DNA of 64,000 nucleotides from Actinocatenispora comari (GCF_017312725.1 NZ_BOPO01000045.1:62001-126000); one strand, 5' to 3'. Numbered from the stretch's first letter, positions 51,105 to 59,986 are shown. A program made the numbers and translations. The notes: a model not told the origin generated them from the letters alone.

Positions 51105-52139
51105 TCAGCCCAGGGTCGGCAGCACGCAGGCCGGGCTGGGTACCGGTACCGAGCCGGTCTGCCGCAGCGCGCCGGTGTCGGCGTCCCGGTGGAAGATCGC
51201 GACGGTGTCGGAGTTCTGGTTCGCCACGTACAGGTGGTCGCCGGACAGCACCAGGTGCCGCGGCCAGTCGCCGTCGGCGGGTACCTCGGCGAGCAGCCGC
51301 ACCGCCTCGCCGTCCAGGCCGAACACCGCGACGGTGTTCGCGCCGCGGTTCGCCAGGTAGCCGAACCGGCCGTCCGGGCTGGTCGCGATCTCGCTGGGGT
51401 AGTTGACCCCGTCGTGGCCGCTCGCCGCCACCGGCGAACCGAAGCTCAGCGCGCCGGTCTGCGGCTGGTAGTCGGCCGGGGTGACGGTCGAACCGAGCTC
51501 GGCGGCCAGGTACAGCCGGTCGTCGCCGGCGAACGCGAGGTGCCGCGGCCCGGTACCCGGGGGCAGCTGGGCGGCGCGCTGCTGCACCAGCCGCCCGTCC
51601 CGCAGCAGGTAGGTGGTCACGGTGTCGGTGCCCAGGTCGTTCACCAGCAGGTAGCGCCCGGCCGGATCGAACCGGGCCTGGTGCGCGTGCGGGCCTTCCT
51701 GCCGGTCCGGGTTCGGGCCGGACCCGGCGTGCCGCACCAGGTCGGTACGGTCGCCCAGGCTGCCGTCCGGCCCGATCGGGTGCACCGACACCGAACCGGA
51801 GGTGTAGTTGGCGGTGACCAGGAACCGGCCGGTCGGGTCGACGCTCAGGTGGCAGGGGTCGCTGCCGCCGGTCGGCTGCTCGGCGCCGAGCGGGGTCAGC
51901 CCGGCCCCGTCGACCGCGTAACCGCGCACCGCGCCGTCCGGCCGCTCCACCACCGCGTAGAGGTACCGGCCGGTCGGGTGCCAGGCGAGGAACGACGGTC
52001 CCGGCGCGGTGACCGGCTCGCCCGCCGCGGTCAGCGCTCCGGTGGCCGGGTCCTGCCGGTACACCGCGATGCCGGTGCCGTGCCCGCCGCCGCTGGAGTC
52101 CGGGGTGTAGCAGCCGATGAAGAACAGCCGGTCGGTCAT
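51105..52139 (-). CDS. 6-phosphogluconolactonase-type beta-propeller lactonase
   Basis: A 344-residue seven-bladed propeller of the YbhE/Pgl type: LFFIGCYTPDSSGGGHGTGIAVYRQDPATGAL, PSFLAWHPTGRYLYAVVE, DPCHLSVDPTGRFLVTANYTSGSVSVHPIG, HAHQARFDPAGRYLLVNDLGTD and the catalytic-site Glu/Arg/His region near SEIATSPDGRFGYLANRG. Pgl hydrolyses 6-phosphogluconolactone in the pentose phosphate pathway, but related propellers act on other lactones or carboxymuconate. The ATG at 52139 has GGAGG nine bases upstream. It converges on the amidase with 13 bp between stops. Confidence 0.88.
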   Translation of the reverse strand: MTDRLFFIGCYTPDSSGGGHGTGIAVYRQDPATGALTAAGEPVTAPGPSFLAWHPTGRYLYAVVERPDGAVRGYAVDGAGLTPLGAEQPTGGSDPCHLSVDPTGRFLVTANYTSGSVSVHPIGPDGSLGDRTDLVRHAGSGPNPDRQEGPHAHQARFDPAGRYLLVNDLGTDTVTTYLLRDGRLVQQRAAQLPPGTGPRHLAFAGDDRLYLAAELGSTVTPADYQPQTGALSFGSPVAASGHDGVNYPSEIATSPDGRFGYLANRGANTVAVFGLDGEAVRLLAEVPADGDWPRHLVLSGDHLYVANQNSDTVAIFHRDADTGALRQTGSVPVPSPACVLPTLG

Positions 52140-52253
52140 GTTGGTACGCCTCCTCGTGTCGCCATCCGCCATTCTGCCGGCCGGCGGCGCCGCCGTACCG
52201 CGATGCCGCCGCGCGGGTCCGCCGGGCGCGCCGCGGGCTCGTACGATGGGGGC

Positions 52254-52820
52254 GTGACGAACGAAGACGGGACGTCAGGGGAGGACCCCCGTCCGACCGC
52301 GGTCCGCATCGGCGATGCCGAGCGCGAGTCTGCGGTGCAGGCGCTCGGCGAGCACATGAAGGCGGGCCGGCTGCAGGTCGACGAGTACAGCGAGCGGTCC
52401 AGCAAGGCGGCCGAGGCGCGCACCGCGGACGAGCTGACCAGGCTTTTCACCGATCTTCCGGCGCCGCATCCGACGCTGCCGCCGGCCGGTGCCGGGCAGC
52501 AGGTGCAGCCGGTCCAGAGCGGTACCGAGGTGGTGCAGCGCCGGCCGGGCGGCACTCCGGCGCAGCGGGCGGCCGGCGCGTTGATCGGCGTGTCCTGGAT
52601 CGGTGCGGTCGTGCTCATGGTGACCACCGGGTTCGGTTGGTGGATGTTCGCGATCCCGATCGCGCTGTCGGTGGTGTTCGGCTCGGTCTGGGGCAAGGGC
52701 TGGCAGCGCGAGCTGAACGGGCGTGACGACCGGCGTGACCGCTGGGACGACCGCCGGGAGCGTCGCGACGAGCGGCGGGACCGCCGGGACGAGCGCCGGG
52801 GCCACGGCTACTACCACTGA
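52254..52820 (+). CDS. DUF1707 domain protein with 2 TM segments
   Basis: A 188-residue protein. The N-terminal DUF1707 segment is RIGDAERESAVQALGEHMKAGRLQVDEYSERSSKAAEARTADELTRLFTDLP. A linker leads to two TM helices (AAGALIGVSWIGAVVLMVTTG and WWMFAIPIALSVVFG) and a highly charged Asp/Arg repeat tail (DDRRDRWDDRRERRDERR). DUF1707 proteins are common in actinomycetes and of unknown role, often near envelope genes. The GTG at 52254 lies seven bases after TACGAT, so the mRNA could be leaderless, though no -35 is seen. Confidence 0.88.
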   Translation: MTNEDGTSGEDPRPTAVRIGDAERESAVQALGEHMKAGRLQVDEYSERSSKAAEARTADELTRLFTDLPAPHPTLPPAGAGQQVQPVQSGTEVVQRRPGGTPAQRAAGALIGVSWIGAVVLMVTTGFGWWMFAIPIALSVVFGSVWGKGWQRELNGRDDRRDRWDDRRERRDERRDRRDERRGHGYYH

Positions 52821-53277
52821 GCGGCCCCGATCGAGGGGGCCGGACTCGCGGTGACGCCGCTGGCGGCATGGGCACGAGCTGGTCGATTCAGCCGTTCGGG
52901 TGCCAAACAGGCGGAGTTCGCACATCCTGTCCGTCGCGCAACGCAACTCCCGGTGGATGCTCGTGGGGTGACCGGGGCCGGGCCGCCCCGGCGACACGGG
53001 CCGGAGCCGGTGGGTGTAGCCGTCACCCCGTCGGCTCCGGCCGTCCATCTTCGGTGGCGCGCGGCGCCCGAGGGGCGGGACGGTTCTCCCGGCGGGCGGG
53101 ACGCGCGTCGTCAGAAATACCGGTAAATCCGTGATCACCGACCGGCGCCCCTTGCCCGGGACACGACCGTCTTGCTACACCACTGGTACGTGTCGGCCGG
53201 ATCGGGCGGCGCCGGGCCGCATGTCCGCCGCCCGGCGGTCAGCTGGCGATGACGGCACGTCCCTGGGGAGGCGAGGC
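52821..53277. other. 457-bp gene-free region
   Basis: Between the DUF1707 gene and the histidine kinase. An AT-richer stretch (53108-53135) probably holds the kinase promoter. No supported gene, RNA or repeat is seen. Confidence 0.5.
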
Positions 53278-54660
53278 GTGCGGTCGGCACGGGACGGCGG
53301 GTCGGTGACCGACCCCATCCTGCCCCCGCGCCGACCGTCGAGCGGCCCACCCGCCGGGCCGAGCGGGTTCCTGCGTACCCTGCTGCGCGGCGGCGTCGCG
53401 GTGGTCGCGATCGGTACCGCACCGGTCGACGGCGCCGCCGACCCGGCGCCGCAGCCGGCTTGGCGGCGGGTGGCGATGCTGCTCGGCGCCGACGCCGCAC
53501 CCGGCGGGCCGGACGCGCTGATGCACCGCTCGGGCCGGTACCTGCTGATCGCCCCGGCGGTGTTTCGCACCCTGGCGCTGCCGGTACCGGTGGGGATGCT
53601 GCTCGCCCGGTTCGGGGCGACCGGGCTCGGGCCGGTCCTGCCGCTGGCGATCCTGCTCGCGGTGGGCAACCTCGGGTTGATCGGGCTGATGCTGGCGCGG
53701 CCGGTGGTGACCGAGCGGCGGTTGCGGATCGGCCTGGTCGTCGACCTCGGGGTGGCGGTGCTGGCCAACGTGGCGGCCGCGCCGAGCGTGCCGGGCGACC
53801 TGGAGTCGGCGTACCACGCCGTGTTCTGGGGCTACCTGGTCGGCACCGTCGCACTGTGGTCGGCGGCGCGCGGCGTGCAGGCGGCGGTCGCCGCGCTGCT
53901 GCTGTCGGTACCGGCGCAGCTGGCGATGGTGTGGCTCAGCCCGGCCGGACCCGGTGAGTCGTCGGTCGGCGGCGCGCTCGGCCGGTTCGCCGCGCTGGTG
54001 CTCGCGGTCGTGCTCACCGTGCTGGTGCTGGCGCTGGTCGGGATGGGCATCCGGCTGGCGATGCTGATCGGGATGCGGGCGGGTCGGCAGGCGGAGCGGG
54101 CCCGGATGCTGCGCGGCATGCACGACACCGTGCTGCAGGCGCTGGAGGCGATGGCGCTCAGTGCCGGGCTCGACCATGCCGAGCCGGCGAGCGCGCTGGC
54201 CGAGTTGCGGGCGACCGCGCGCAGCCAGGCGGGTCTGCTGCGCCGCACCCTGGACGAGCTGACCAACCACAGCGACCGGCGGCTCACCGACGACCTGGCC
54301 GAGGTGGTCGGCGAGGCCGTCGCGGCCGGCCTGCCGGTGGAGCTGGTGGTCGCGCACCTCGACGACGCGGGGTTGCCGGTCGACCGGCGCGAGGCGATGC
54401 GCGACGCGGTCCGGGAAGCGTTGCGCAACACCAGAAAGCACGCCGGCCGCTGCGACGCGGTGGTACGGGTGGACGAGGCCGACGAGGGCATCCGGGTGGT
54501 GGTGCGCGACCACGGCCGCGGGTTCGTGGTCGACGCCGACACGCTCGGCTTCGGGCTGGCCGAGTCGGTACGGGCCCGGTTGGCCGAGGTCGGCGGGCGG
54601 GCGGAGATCGAGTCCCGCCCGTCCCGCGGCACCCGGATCACCCTCTGGGTACCGCGGTGA
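53278..54660 (+). CDS. membrane histidine kinase (HisKA_3/NarL-partner type)
   Basis: A GTG at 53278 after GGGGAGG gives 460 residues. After a Pro-rich start come about six TM helices (about 80-270). The HisKA_3 box is RMLRGMHDTVLQALEAMALSAGLDH. The HATPase domain has the N-box EALRNTRKHA and DHGRGF and LGFGLAESVRARLAEVGG. This architecture normally pairs with a LuxR/NarL response regulator, which is absent here. Its stop overlaps a GTG in the downstream mycosin frame by 4 bp, so the kinase and pseudo-mycosin are probably one transcript. Confidence 0.9.
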   Translation: MRSARDGGSVTDPILPPRRPSSGPPAGPSGFLRTLLRGGVAVVAIGTAPVDGAADPAPQPAWRRVAMLLGADAAPGGPDALMHRSGRYLLIAPAVFRTLALPVPVGMLLARFGATGLGPVLPLAILLAVGNLGLIGLMLARPVVTERRLRIGLVVDLGVAVLANVAAAPSVPGDLESAYHAVFWGYLVGTVALWSAARGVQAAVAALLLSVPAQLAMVWLSPAGPGESSVGGALGRFAALVLAVVLTVLVLALVGMGIRLAMLIGMRAGRQAERARMLRGMHDTVLQALEAMALSAGLDHAEPASALAELRATARSQAGLLRRTLDELTNHSDRRLTDDLAEVVGEAVAAGLPVELVVAHLDDAGLPVDRREAMRDAVREALRNTRKHAGRCDAVVRVDEADEGIRVVVRDHGRGFVVDADTLGFGLAESVRARLAEVGGRAEIESRPSRGTRITLWVPR

Positions 54661-54728
54661 GGCGTCGGGATGGCCGGGTGCGGTGTGGCGGTGTGGGGAC
54701 CGGATCGTGGCGACGGAACGGAGCGGGC

Positions 54729-55910
54729 GTGTCGGTGCGGTGGATGGGCGTCGCGGTCACGGCGGTGCTGCTGGTCGGCGCGACCCTGGCGACCCCGGTA
54801 CGGGCGGTCGCGGCGCCCGGGTGCGCCGCGCCCACCGGGGTGTACGCGGACGCCGCGCCGTGGCCGCAGGGTCTGTTCGAGCCGAAGCGGTTCTGGCGGC
54901 TGTCCACCGGCGCCGGGCAGCTGGTCGCGGTGGTCGGTACCGGTGTGGACGCGAGCAACCGGCAGCTGGCCGGCCGGGTCGCGGACGGCAAGGCGGTGGC
55001 CGGGATGACCGGTCCGGAGCAGGACTGCGACGGCCGCGGCACCCTCGCCGCCGGGATGATCGCCGCCCGGCCGGACGCGCACACCACGTTCGCCGGGCTG
55101 GCGCCGGACGCGCGGCTGCTGTCGGTCAAGTACACCCAGACCACCAGCGGGGGCGACAGCGAACCGGACCCGGACGACCTGGCGGCCGCGATCAGGGCGG
55201 CGGTGACCGCGCACGCCACCGTGATCTGCGTGGCGGTACCGGCGGCGCGCGGCAGCCATGCGCTGACCGACGCGCTGCACGATGCCGCGGCGGCGGACGC
55301 GGTGGTGGTGGCGCCGGCCCGGATCGGGTCCTCGGACCACCCGGTCGGCCGGTCGTACCCGACGTCGACGCCCGGCGTGCTCGCCGTCGCGGTGGCCGAC
55401 CGCAACGGTACGGCGGTGTCCACAGAGGACGGTGACTACCTGGACGTGGCGGCGCCCGGCGCGGACGTGGTCGGTCTCGCCGCCGGTACCGGCGGGGCGC
55501 TCGGGCACAAGTGGCCGGCGACCGATCCGGCCGCGGCGGCCGGCTACGCGGCGGGCGCGGCGGCGTTGCTGCGCGCCTACCGGCCGAAGCTGACCGCGGC
55601 CCAGGTGGTCGACCGGATCACCCGTACCGCAACGGATGCCGGTGCCGCGTCCGACCCGCGGCTCGGTGCCGGGATGATCGATCCGGCCGCCGCCGTCGGC
55701 GCCCCGCTGCCGGCGCGCCGCACGTCGCCGTCACCCGGCCCGACCGCCATCCCGGCCGCGGTGGCCGCCGCACCGACGGCCGAGCCGTACCGGAAGCTGG
55801 TGTTGGGGCTGGGTCTCGGTGCGCCGGGCGTCGCGCTGCTGTTGCTGCTCACGGTACGCACGGTGCTGCGGGGCCGCCGCCGTGGCTGGCGGCCCGCCCG
55901 GCACACCTGA
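54729..55910 (+). CDS. mycosin-like (MycP) S8 protein with lost catalytic triad
   Basis: The GTG at 54729 after GGAG gives 393 residues with a signal peptide (VAVTAVLLVGATLATPVRAVA); GTG 54657 is an alternative. The subtilisin/mycosin fold is clear, but the triad is gone. Asp in VIDTGV is Gly70 (AVVGTGVD). His in DCDGHGT is Arg103 (DCDGRGT). Ser in GTSxAA is Ala268 (TDPAAAAGYAAG, followed by AALLRAYRPKLTAAQVVDRI). The oxyanion Asn block VVVAAAGN reads VVVAPARIG. A C-terminal TM helix (about 352-378) anchors it outside the membrane, as in MycP. MycP proteins stabilise ESX complexes apart from proteolysis, so a structural role is plausible. Confidence 0.88.
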   Translation: MSVRWMGVAVTAVLLVGATLATPVRAVAAPGCAAPTGVYADAAPWPQGLFEPKRFWRLSTGAGQLVAVVGTGVDASNRQLAGRVADGKAVAGMTGPEQDCDGRGTLAAGMIAARPDAHTTFAGLAPDARLLSVKYTQTTSGGDSEPDPDDLAAAIRAAVTAHATVICVAVPAARGSHALTDALHDAAAADAVVVAPARIGSSDHPVGRSYPTSTPGVLAVAVADRNGTAVSTEDGDYLDVAAPGADVVGLAAGTGGALGHKWPATDPAAAAGYAAGAAALLRAYRPKLTAAQVVDRITRTATDAGAASDPRLGAGMIDPAAAVGAPLPARRTSPSPGPTAIPAAVAAAPTAEPYRKLVLGLGLGAPGVALLLLLTVRTVLRGRRRGWRPARHT

Positions 55911-55966
55911 ACGGCCGCCGGGCAGCGTCGTGACGTCCGTTCGGCGGGTCCCCGCGGCCGGCGGGC

Positions 55967-56326
55967 TCAGCGGGTCGGTACGTCCGGGGTGGCGCCGCCG
56001 ACCACGAGGGTGTCGGCGGCGTGGTGGACGCCGAGCGCCATCCCGTCGCGCTGCAGCTGCACCGCCCGCTCGCGCGGCCCGCTGCGGTCGGTGACCCGCC
56101 AGCCGGCGGCCCGGCACCCGGCGGCGAGCGCGGCCAGGTCGATGCCGGCGGCGCCGGTGACCCGGACGTTGTACTCCCAGCGGACCGCGCCGGGCCCGGA
56201 GGCGAGCGCCTGGTCGCGGGTGACGGTGCCCTCCGCCGGGCCGACACCGAGCCGTACCAGGAGGTCGTCGACCGCGGCGCGCAGCCGCGCCGCGGCCTCG
56301 GCCAGCTCGACGCTCGGCTCGCTCAC
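55967..56326 (-). CDS. small hypothetical protein of the ESX operon
   Basis: A 119-residue protein: an N-terminal helix (SVELAEAAARLRAAVDDLLVRLGVG), then VRWEYNVRVTGAAGIDLAALAAGCRAAGWRVTDRSG and AVQLQRDGMALGVHHAADTLVVGGATPDVP. The layout suggests one helix plus a small beta fold. I do not recognise it. Its GTG overlaps the stop of the upstream hydrolase gene (GTGA), so it is translationally coupled to the ESX operon; an immunity or chaperone role is possible but untested. Confidence 0.75.
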   Translation of the reverse strand: MSEPSVELAEAAARLRAAVDDLLVRLGVGPAEGTVTRDQALASGPGAVRWEYNVRVTGAAGIDLAALAAGCRAAGWRVTDRSGPRERAVQLQRDGMALGVHHAADTLVVGGATPDVPTR

Positions 56327-57810
56327 CTGGCCACCGTCGTGACCGCGCCACCGGTGAACACGCCGTACATGTTCCACCAGGCGTCGGAGTGGTAGGTGAA
56401 CACGTCCGAGTGCGCCGACACCCCGTGCAGCTCGCTGCCGTCGGGATAGTTGCCGGTGGCCAGGTCGACCGTACCGGGGAAGGTGTCCGGGTCGGCGCCG
56501 TGGCCGAGGTTGCCGACCTGCACGCCCTGCACGTACCCGATCGGGTCGCCCGGCGCGGTCATCGAGTAGTGCCGCACGTCCGGCCGGGTGTCGTGCAGGT
56601 CGGCCGGGCTCCACACGTCGTGGCCCATCCCGGCGGACTCGATCGACAGCACCCGGTCGGCGTCCAGTCCGTCGTGCTCGGCGAGGCCCACCACGGCCCC
56701 GCCGTACGAGTGGCCGGCGACGGTGACCTGCACGTCGTTGCCGGCCGCCGCGGACGAGTCGATGGCGGTACGCAGCTGGTGCGAGAAGTCCGCCAGCCGC
56801 GGCGACAGGTCCTGCGACCAGCTGGCCGACGCCGCGTCCACCAGGTTCGGGGGGAAGTCGCCGTCCTGCCAGGTGACCATGGCCAGCCCGCCGGTCGGGT
56901 CGGCGTCCACGAACGACTTCGCCCGGTCGTACAGCCCGGAGTAGTTGTCCAGGTTCGCGAACGTGCCGGGAACCAGCACCCCGACGTCGTGCGTACCGGC
57001 GTCGAGGTCGCCGACCAGCTCGACGATCCGGCCGTTGCCGGTCGGGTCGAAGTCGAGGATCTTGCGGTGGTCGTCGAGGATCGACTGGTAGAGGTCGACC
57101 CGGCTCTGCGCGCTGTCGATCTCGTCGCCGAGGTCGTGCCCGCCGTCGAACAGCCGCTGGAAGAGCGACTCCTGCGACCGGGCCTGTTGGGCGGCCCGCA
57201 GCGCGGCGAGCGTGCCCTGCTCGCTGGCCAGCGCGGTCGTGACCTTGTCCCGGTTGGCCGCGATCAGCTGGTCGAACGACGCGCTGCCGGAGCTCTCACC
57301 GGCGAGCAGCGACCGGTAGCCGGTGGCGGCGTCGGTGTCCGCGGTGCGGTAGCCGGCGGCGCTGCCGCGCAGCCCGTCCGCCAGCGCGGTGAGCCCCCGC
57401 CGGCCGGCCCGGAGCCCGTCTCGCACCGTGCCGAGGCTCCCCGCGTACCGCTGCTGCAGGGTCGCCGACTCCGGCACGCCGCCGAACGCGCCGGCCGGCA
57501 AGGCGGTCGCGGCGACCTCGGTGTCCATCGTGGACAGCGTGCCGGCCCGGTCGGCGAGCGTGCCGGCGGCCCGGGTCAGCGCGCCCGGCCGGGCGAAGAA
57601 CGCGGCGCCGCCGGCCGAGCCGAGCCCGGTGGCGCTGGCCGAGGCAGACACCGCGCCGGCCGAGGCGGACACCGCGCCGGCCGAGGCGGACACCGCGCCG
57701 GCCGACCCGGGCACCGCGCTGGCCGAGCCGAGGGCGGGGGCGCTGTCGGGCAGCGCGGTGGCGGAGGGCGTACCGATCCGGGTCACGGTCGGCGACGCCG
57801 TACCGCTCAC
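56323..57810 (-). CDS. ESX-linked alpha/beta hydrolase (DUF1023-like) with N-terminal helical domain
   Basis: A 495-residue protein. The N-terminus holds three repeats of an Ala/Ser/Gly heptad (SAGAVSA, 57638-57700), then a long helical domain (DGLRAGRRGLTALADGLRGSAAGYRTADTDAATGYRSLLA) that resembles a WXG100-like hairpin. The C-terminal half is a DUF1023-type hydrolase: VGVLVPGTFANLDNYSGLY, the elbow VTVAGHSYGGAVVGLAEHDG, and later HSMTAPGDPIGYVQG and a His in SAHSDVF. Its start overlaps the upstream gene (ATGA) and its stop overlaps the next. A secreted lipase- or esterase-like effector of the ESX system is a fair guess. Confidence 0.8.
   Translation of the reverse strand: MSGTASPTVTRIGTPSATALPDSAPALGSASAVPGSAGAVSASAGAVSASAGAVSASASATGLGSAGGAAFFARPGALTRAAGTLADRAGTLSTMDTEVAATALPAGAFGGVPESATLQQRYAGSLGTVRDGLRAGRRGLTALADGLRGSAAGYRTADTDAATGYRSLLAGESSGSASFDQLIAANRDKVTTALASEQGTLAALRAAQQARSQESLFQRLFDGGHDLGDEIDSAQSRVDLYQSILDDHRKILDFDPTGNGRIVELVGDLDAGTHDVGVLVPGTFANLDNYSGLYDRAKSFVDADPTGGLAMVTWQDGDFPPNLVDAASASWSQDLSPRLADFSHQLRTAIDSSAAAGNDVQVTVAGHSYGGAVVGLAEHDGLDADRVLSIESAGMGHDVWSPADLHDTRPDVRHYSMTAPGDPIGYVQGVQVGNLGHGADPDTFPGTVDLATGNYPDGSELHGVSAHSDVFTYHSDAWWNMYGVFTGGAVTTVAR
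57638..57700 (-). repeat. three 21-bp in-frame repeats
   Basis: Units 57638-57658, 57659-57679 and 57680-57700 differ by one base in the first. They encode three SAGAVSA heptads in the N-terminus of the ESX-linked hydrolase. Confidence 0.85.
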
Positions 57811-59015
57811 ACCGAGTCCTCACCGATCACCGACGGGGCGACCATGGTGGTCTCGCCCCAGACGTTCTCGGTCTCCACCAGCCACGGCGGGATGCGCCGC
57901 CCGGCGCCCATGTCGCCACCGGCCATCCCGGCGCCCATCGGCATCATCGGCATCATCCCCATGCCCTTGGTGGCCGCGCCGCCGGCCGCCGCGGCACCCG
58001 CGCCGACGCCGGCCGCGGCCGCTCCGGCGGCACCCTCGGAGGCCAGCGACGGGCTGGCCGCCGCGGCCGCGGTGTCCCCGCCACCGCCGCCACCGATGCC
58101 GCCGCCACCGCCGAGCCCGCCGGTACCCGCCCCGCCGCCACCGGGGGTGACCGCGCTGCTGGCCTTCTTCCCGGTCTTGTCGCCGTTGCGCTTCATGAAC
58201 CCGGGCAGCTTCGGCAGTACGCCACCGAACCGGCCGGCGGTGGCGGCCGAGGCGGCGGCCAGCCCCGCGGTGAACATCCGGCCGAACAGCGGGCTGGTGG
58301 CCGCGACCGCGCCGACACCGGCGATGACCGGCAGCGCGGTGGGTACCGAGCTGCTGTCCGAGACCGGCTCCAGCGCCGGGTTGAGCGCCGGCAGCGCGGT
58401 GGTCGTGGTCGGCGCCTCGCCCTGCGGTACCGCGGGGGCGGGCGCGGCGTCCGGCGCGACCGGCATCGACTGCTCGGCGGCGGTGTAGTGGCCGGCGAGC
58501 GTGGTCATCACCAGCACCGCCTGCTGGTGCGCCTCGTCCGCGGCGGCGGCGGCCTGCTGATGCTCCTTGACCGCCTTGACCGCTGCCGTCTGCCGTTCCG
58601 CCAGCTGCTGCTGTACCTGCGGGGACAGGCCGGGGTCGGCGGACAGCGGGGTGCTGGCGAGCTGCACGGTGCTGGCGGACAGCGCCGGCACCGACTGCGC
58701 CCGCGGCATCGCCTGGCGCGCCTTCTCCTGCGCCTCGGCCGCGGACGCGGTCAGGTCGCGCACGTCGTACGCGGTGCCGGCGACCTTGCGGATGCCGTTG
58801 GCCAGGTCGTTGATCATGGTGTGGTACTGCTGGGCCGCGCCGCCGGACCACTTGTCGGAGAACGACCGGAGCTGCTTCTCCAGGTCGTTGGCCCGGTCGT
58901 GCAGGGTGCCGCCGGTCGAGTCCCAGGTGCCGCTGGCGGCTCGCACCGTCTGCGGGTCACCCGCGTACAGCATGGCGATCAGCTGCGGGTGGCTGAACTT
59001 GCTGAAGTCGGTCAT
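57807..59015 (-). CDS. WXG100-domain protein with Gly/Ala/Met-rich C-terminus
   Basis: A 402-residue protein. Residues about 15-95 are a WXG100-type helical hairpin with the turn KWSGGAAQQYHTMINDLANGIRKVAG (WxG motif). A linker with Pro/Thr/Ala follows, then a low-complexity tail rich in Gly/Ala with GMGMMPMMPMGAGMAGG and a final PPWLVETENVWGETTMVAPSVIGED. This design recalls PPE-like or large ESX substrates. Its start follows GGAAGGG. It overlaps the next gene by 4 bp and is 3 bp from the previous one. Confidence 0.85.
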   Translation of the reverse strand: MTDFSKFSHPQLIAMLYAGDPQTVRAASGTWDSTGGTLHDRANDLEKQLRSFSDKWSGGAAQQYHTMINDLANGIRKVAGTAYDVRDLTASAAEAQEKARQAMPRAQSVPALSASTVQLASTPLSADPGLSPQVQQQLAERQTAAVKAVKEHQQAAAAADEAHQQAVLVMTTLAGHYTAAEQSMPVAPDAAPAPAVPQGEAPTTTTALPALNPALEPVSDSSSVPTALPVIAGVGAVAATSPLFGRMFTAGLAAASAATAGRFGGVLPKLPGFMKRNGDKTGKKASSAVTPGGGGAGTGGLGGGGGIGGGGGGDTAAAAASPSLASEGAAGAAAAGVGAGAAAAGGAATKGMGMMPMMPMGAGMAGGDMGAGRRIPPWLVETENVWGETTMVAPSVIGEDSV

Positions 59016-59017
59016 CG

Positions 59018-59338
59018 TCAGCCCTTCCCGTGGTAGCCGATGGCGTTGGCGATGTCCTCGTCGGCCTGCTTGTACCCGTCGGCGACGGTGTGCGTCACGT
59101 CGCCGGCGAAGCCGATCGCCTCGCGGACGTTGCCGAGCAGCGCGTGCATCTGGTCCACGGCTGCCTGGTGGCGTTGCGCGAGCGAGGTCGCCTCGGTGAA
59201 GTCGCCCAGCAGCATCGGGTGCTCGGCCAGCGCCGCCAGCCCGTTGGTGGGTTTGGTCAGCGCGTCGAGCTGGGTCTCCAGCTCGTGCGCGAAGTCCTTG
59301 AGCGACTGGAGGTGGACGCGGAACGAATGGTCGTGCAT
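59018..59338 (-). CDS. ESX-type small secreted protein
   Basis: A 106-residue helical protein without a WxG motif: HSFRVHLQSLKDFAHELETQLDALTK, then FTEATSLAQRHQAAVDQMHALLGNVREAIGFAGDV. A C-terminal YxxxD type VII secretion signal is present (Y89-KQA-D93). It is the first gene of the four-gene operon and probably forms a dimer with a partner encoded nearby. The start is supported by GGGAGA. Confidence 0.82.
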   Translation of the reverse strand: MHDHSFRVHLQSLKDFAHELETQLDALTKPTNGLAALAEHPMLLGDFTEATSLAQRHQAAVDQMHALLGNVREAIGFAGDVTHTVADGYKQADEDIANAIGYHGKG

Positions 59339-59683
59339 GCCGTCTCCCGGGATCGCAGGCGTGCGCACCGGCAGGCGGACCGGCGCAGGGTGCCGAACGA
59401 CGTCGCCGTCGCCGTCCGAACCGCCGCACCAACACCAGAAACCCGACCGGGCGCTCGTCGCCGTCGGCCCGCGTGGCGTCCGGCGACGAGAGCCCCGGCC
59501 GGGGCTCGGAGGCCCGTGGCGGACCTCCTCGGTGCGAGCCCCTGCCAGGGCTCCCGGGTGACTCCCGGGTGCCGGCGGACGCTCAGTAGGGAGGAGGCGT
59601 CCGCCGGCACGTGGGCGGCCGTTGCGCGAACCGGACGGGCCGGTTCGCGTGGCGGCCACGGGTGATCGTCCGAAACGGATCGA
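59339..59683. terminator. gene-free interval with two strong hairpins
   Basis: Two hairpins lie between minus-strand gene groups: a perfect 14-bp repeat (59569-59582 and 59597-59610) and a perfect 10-bp repeat with extensions (59625-59634 and 59640-59649). They follow the stop of the WXG100 gene at 59684, so they terminate that transcript. The rest (59340-59560) probably holds the promoter of the downstream four-gene operon. Confidence 0.65.
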
Positions 59684-59986
59684 TCAGTTGAAGTAGCCGG
59701 CGTTCTTGTTCTCCAGCGCCAACTGGAGATCGTGCGCCTCGTTGACTTTCCCGGAGAACTGACCGATCACGCCGACGATGTCGGCGATCGCGGCGCGCAG
59801 CCGGGTCTCGGACTGCTCGGCGGCCTGGCCGGCGGTGGAACCCGACGCGTACCAGGTCTGCTTGACGGGCGCCAGGTGCTGGTGCAGCTGGTCCATGTAG
59901 TTGTCCAACGCCTTGGCCTTCGCGAACAGTGCGTCCGCGCTGGACCGCAGGGCGCCGAACTCGACGTTGATGACTTCGGCCGACAT
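59684..59986 (-). CDS. WXG100-family protein (EsxA/B-like)
   Basis: A 100-residue WXG100 protein. The first helix is INVEFGALRSSADALFAKAKALDNYMDQLHQHLA. The turn reads KQTWYASGSTAGQAA (W45-YAS-G49, a WxxxG variant of WxG), then a second helix AAIADIVGVIGQFSGKVNEAHDLQLALENKNAGYFN. No YxxxD tail is visible, so the neighbour (60054-60404) with Y85-D89 may supply the export signal for a heterodimer. It lies 67 bp downstream of that gene. Confidence 0.88.
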   Translation of the reverse strand: MSAEVINVEFGALRSSADALFAKAKALDNYMDQLHQHLAPVKQTWYASGSTAGQAAEQSETRLRAAIADIVGVIGQFSGKVNEAHDLQLALENKNAGYFN

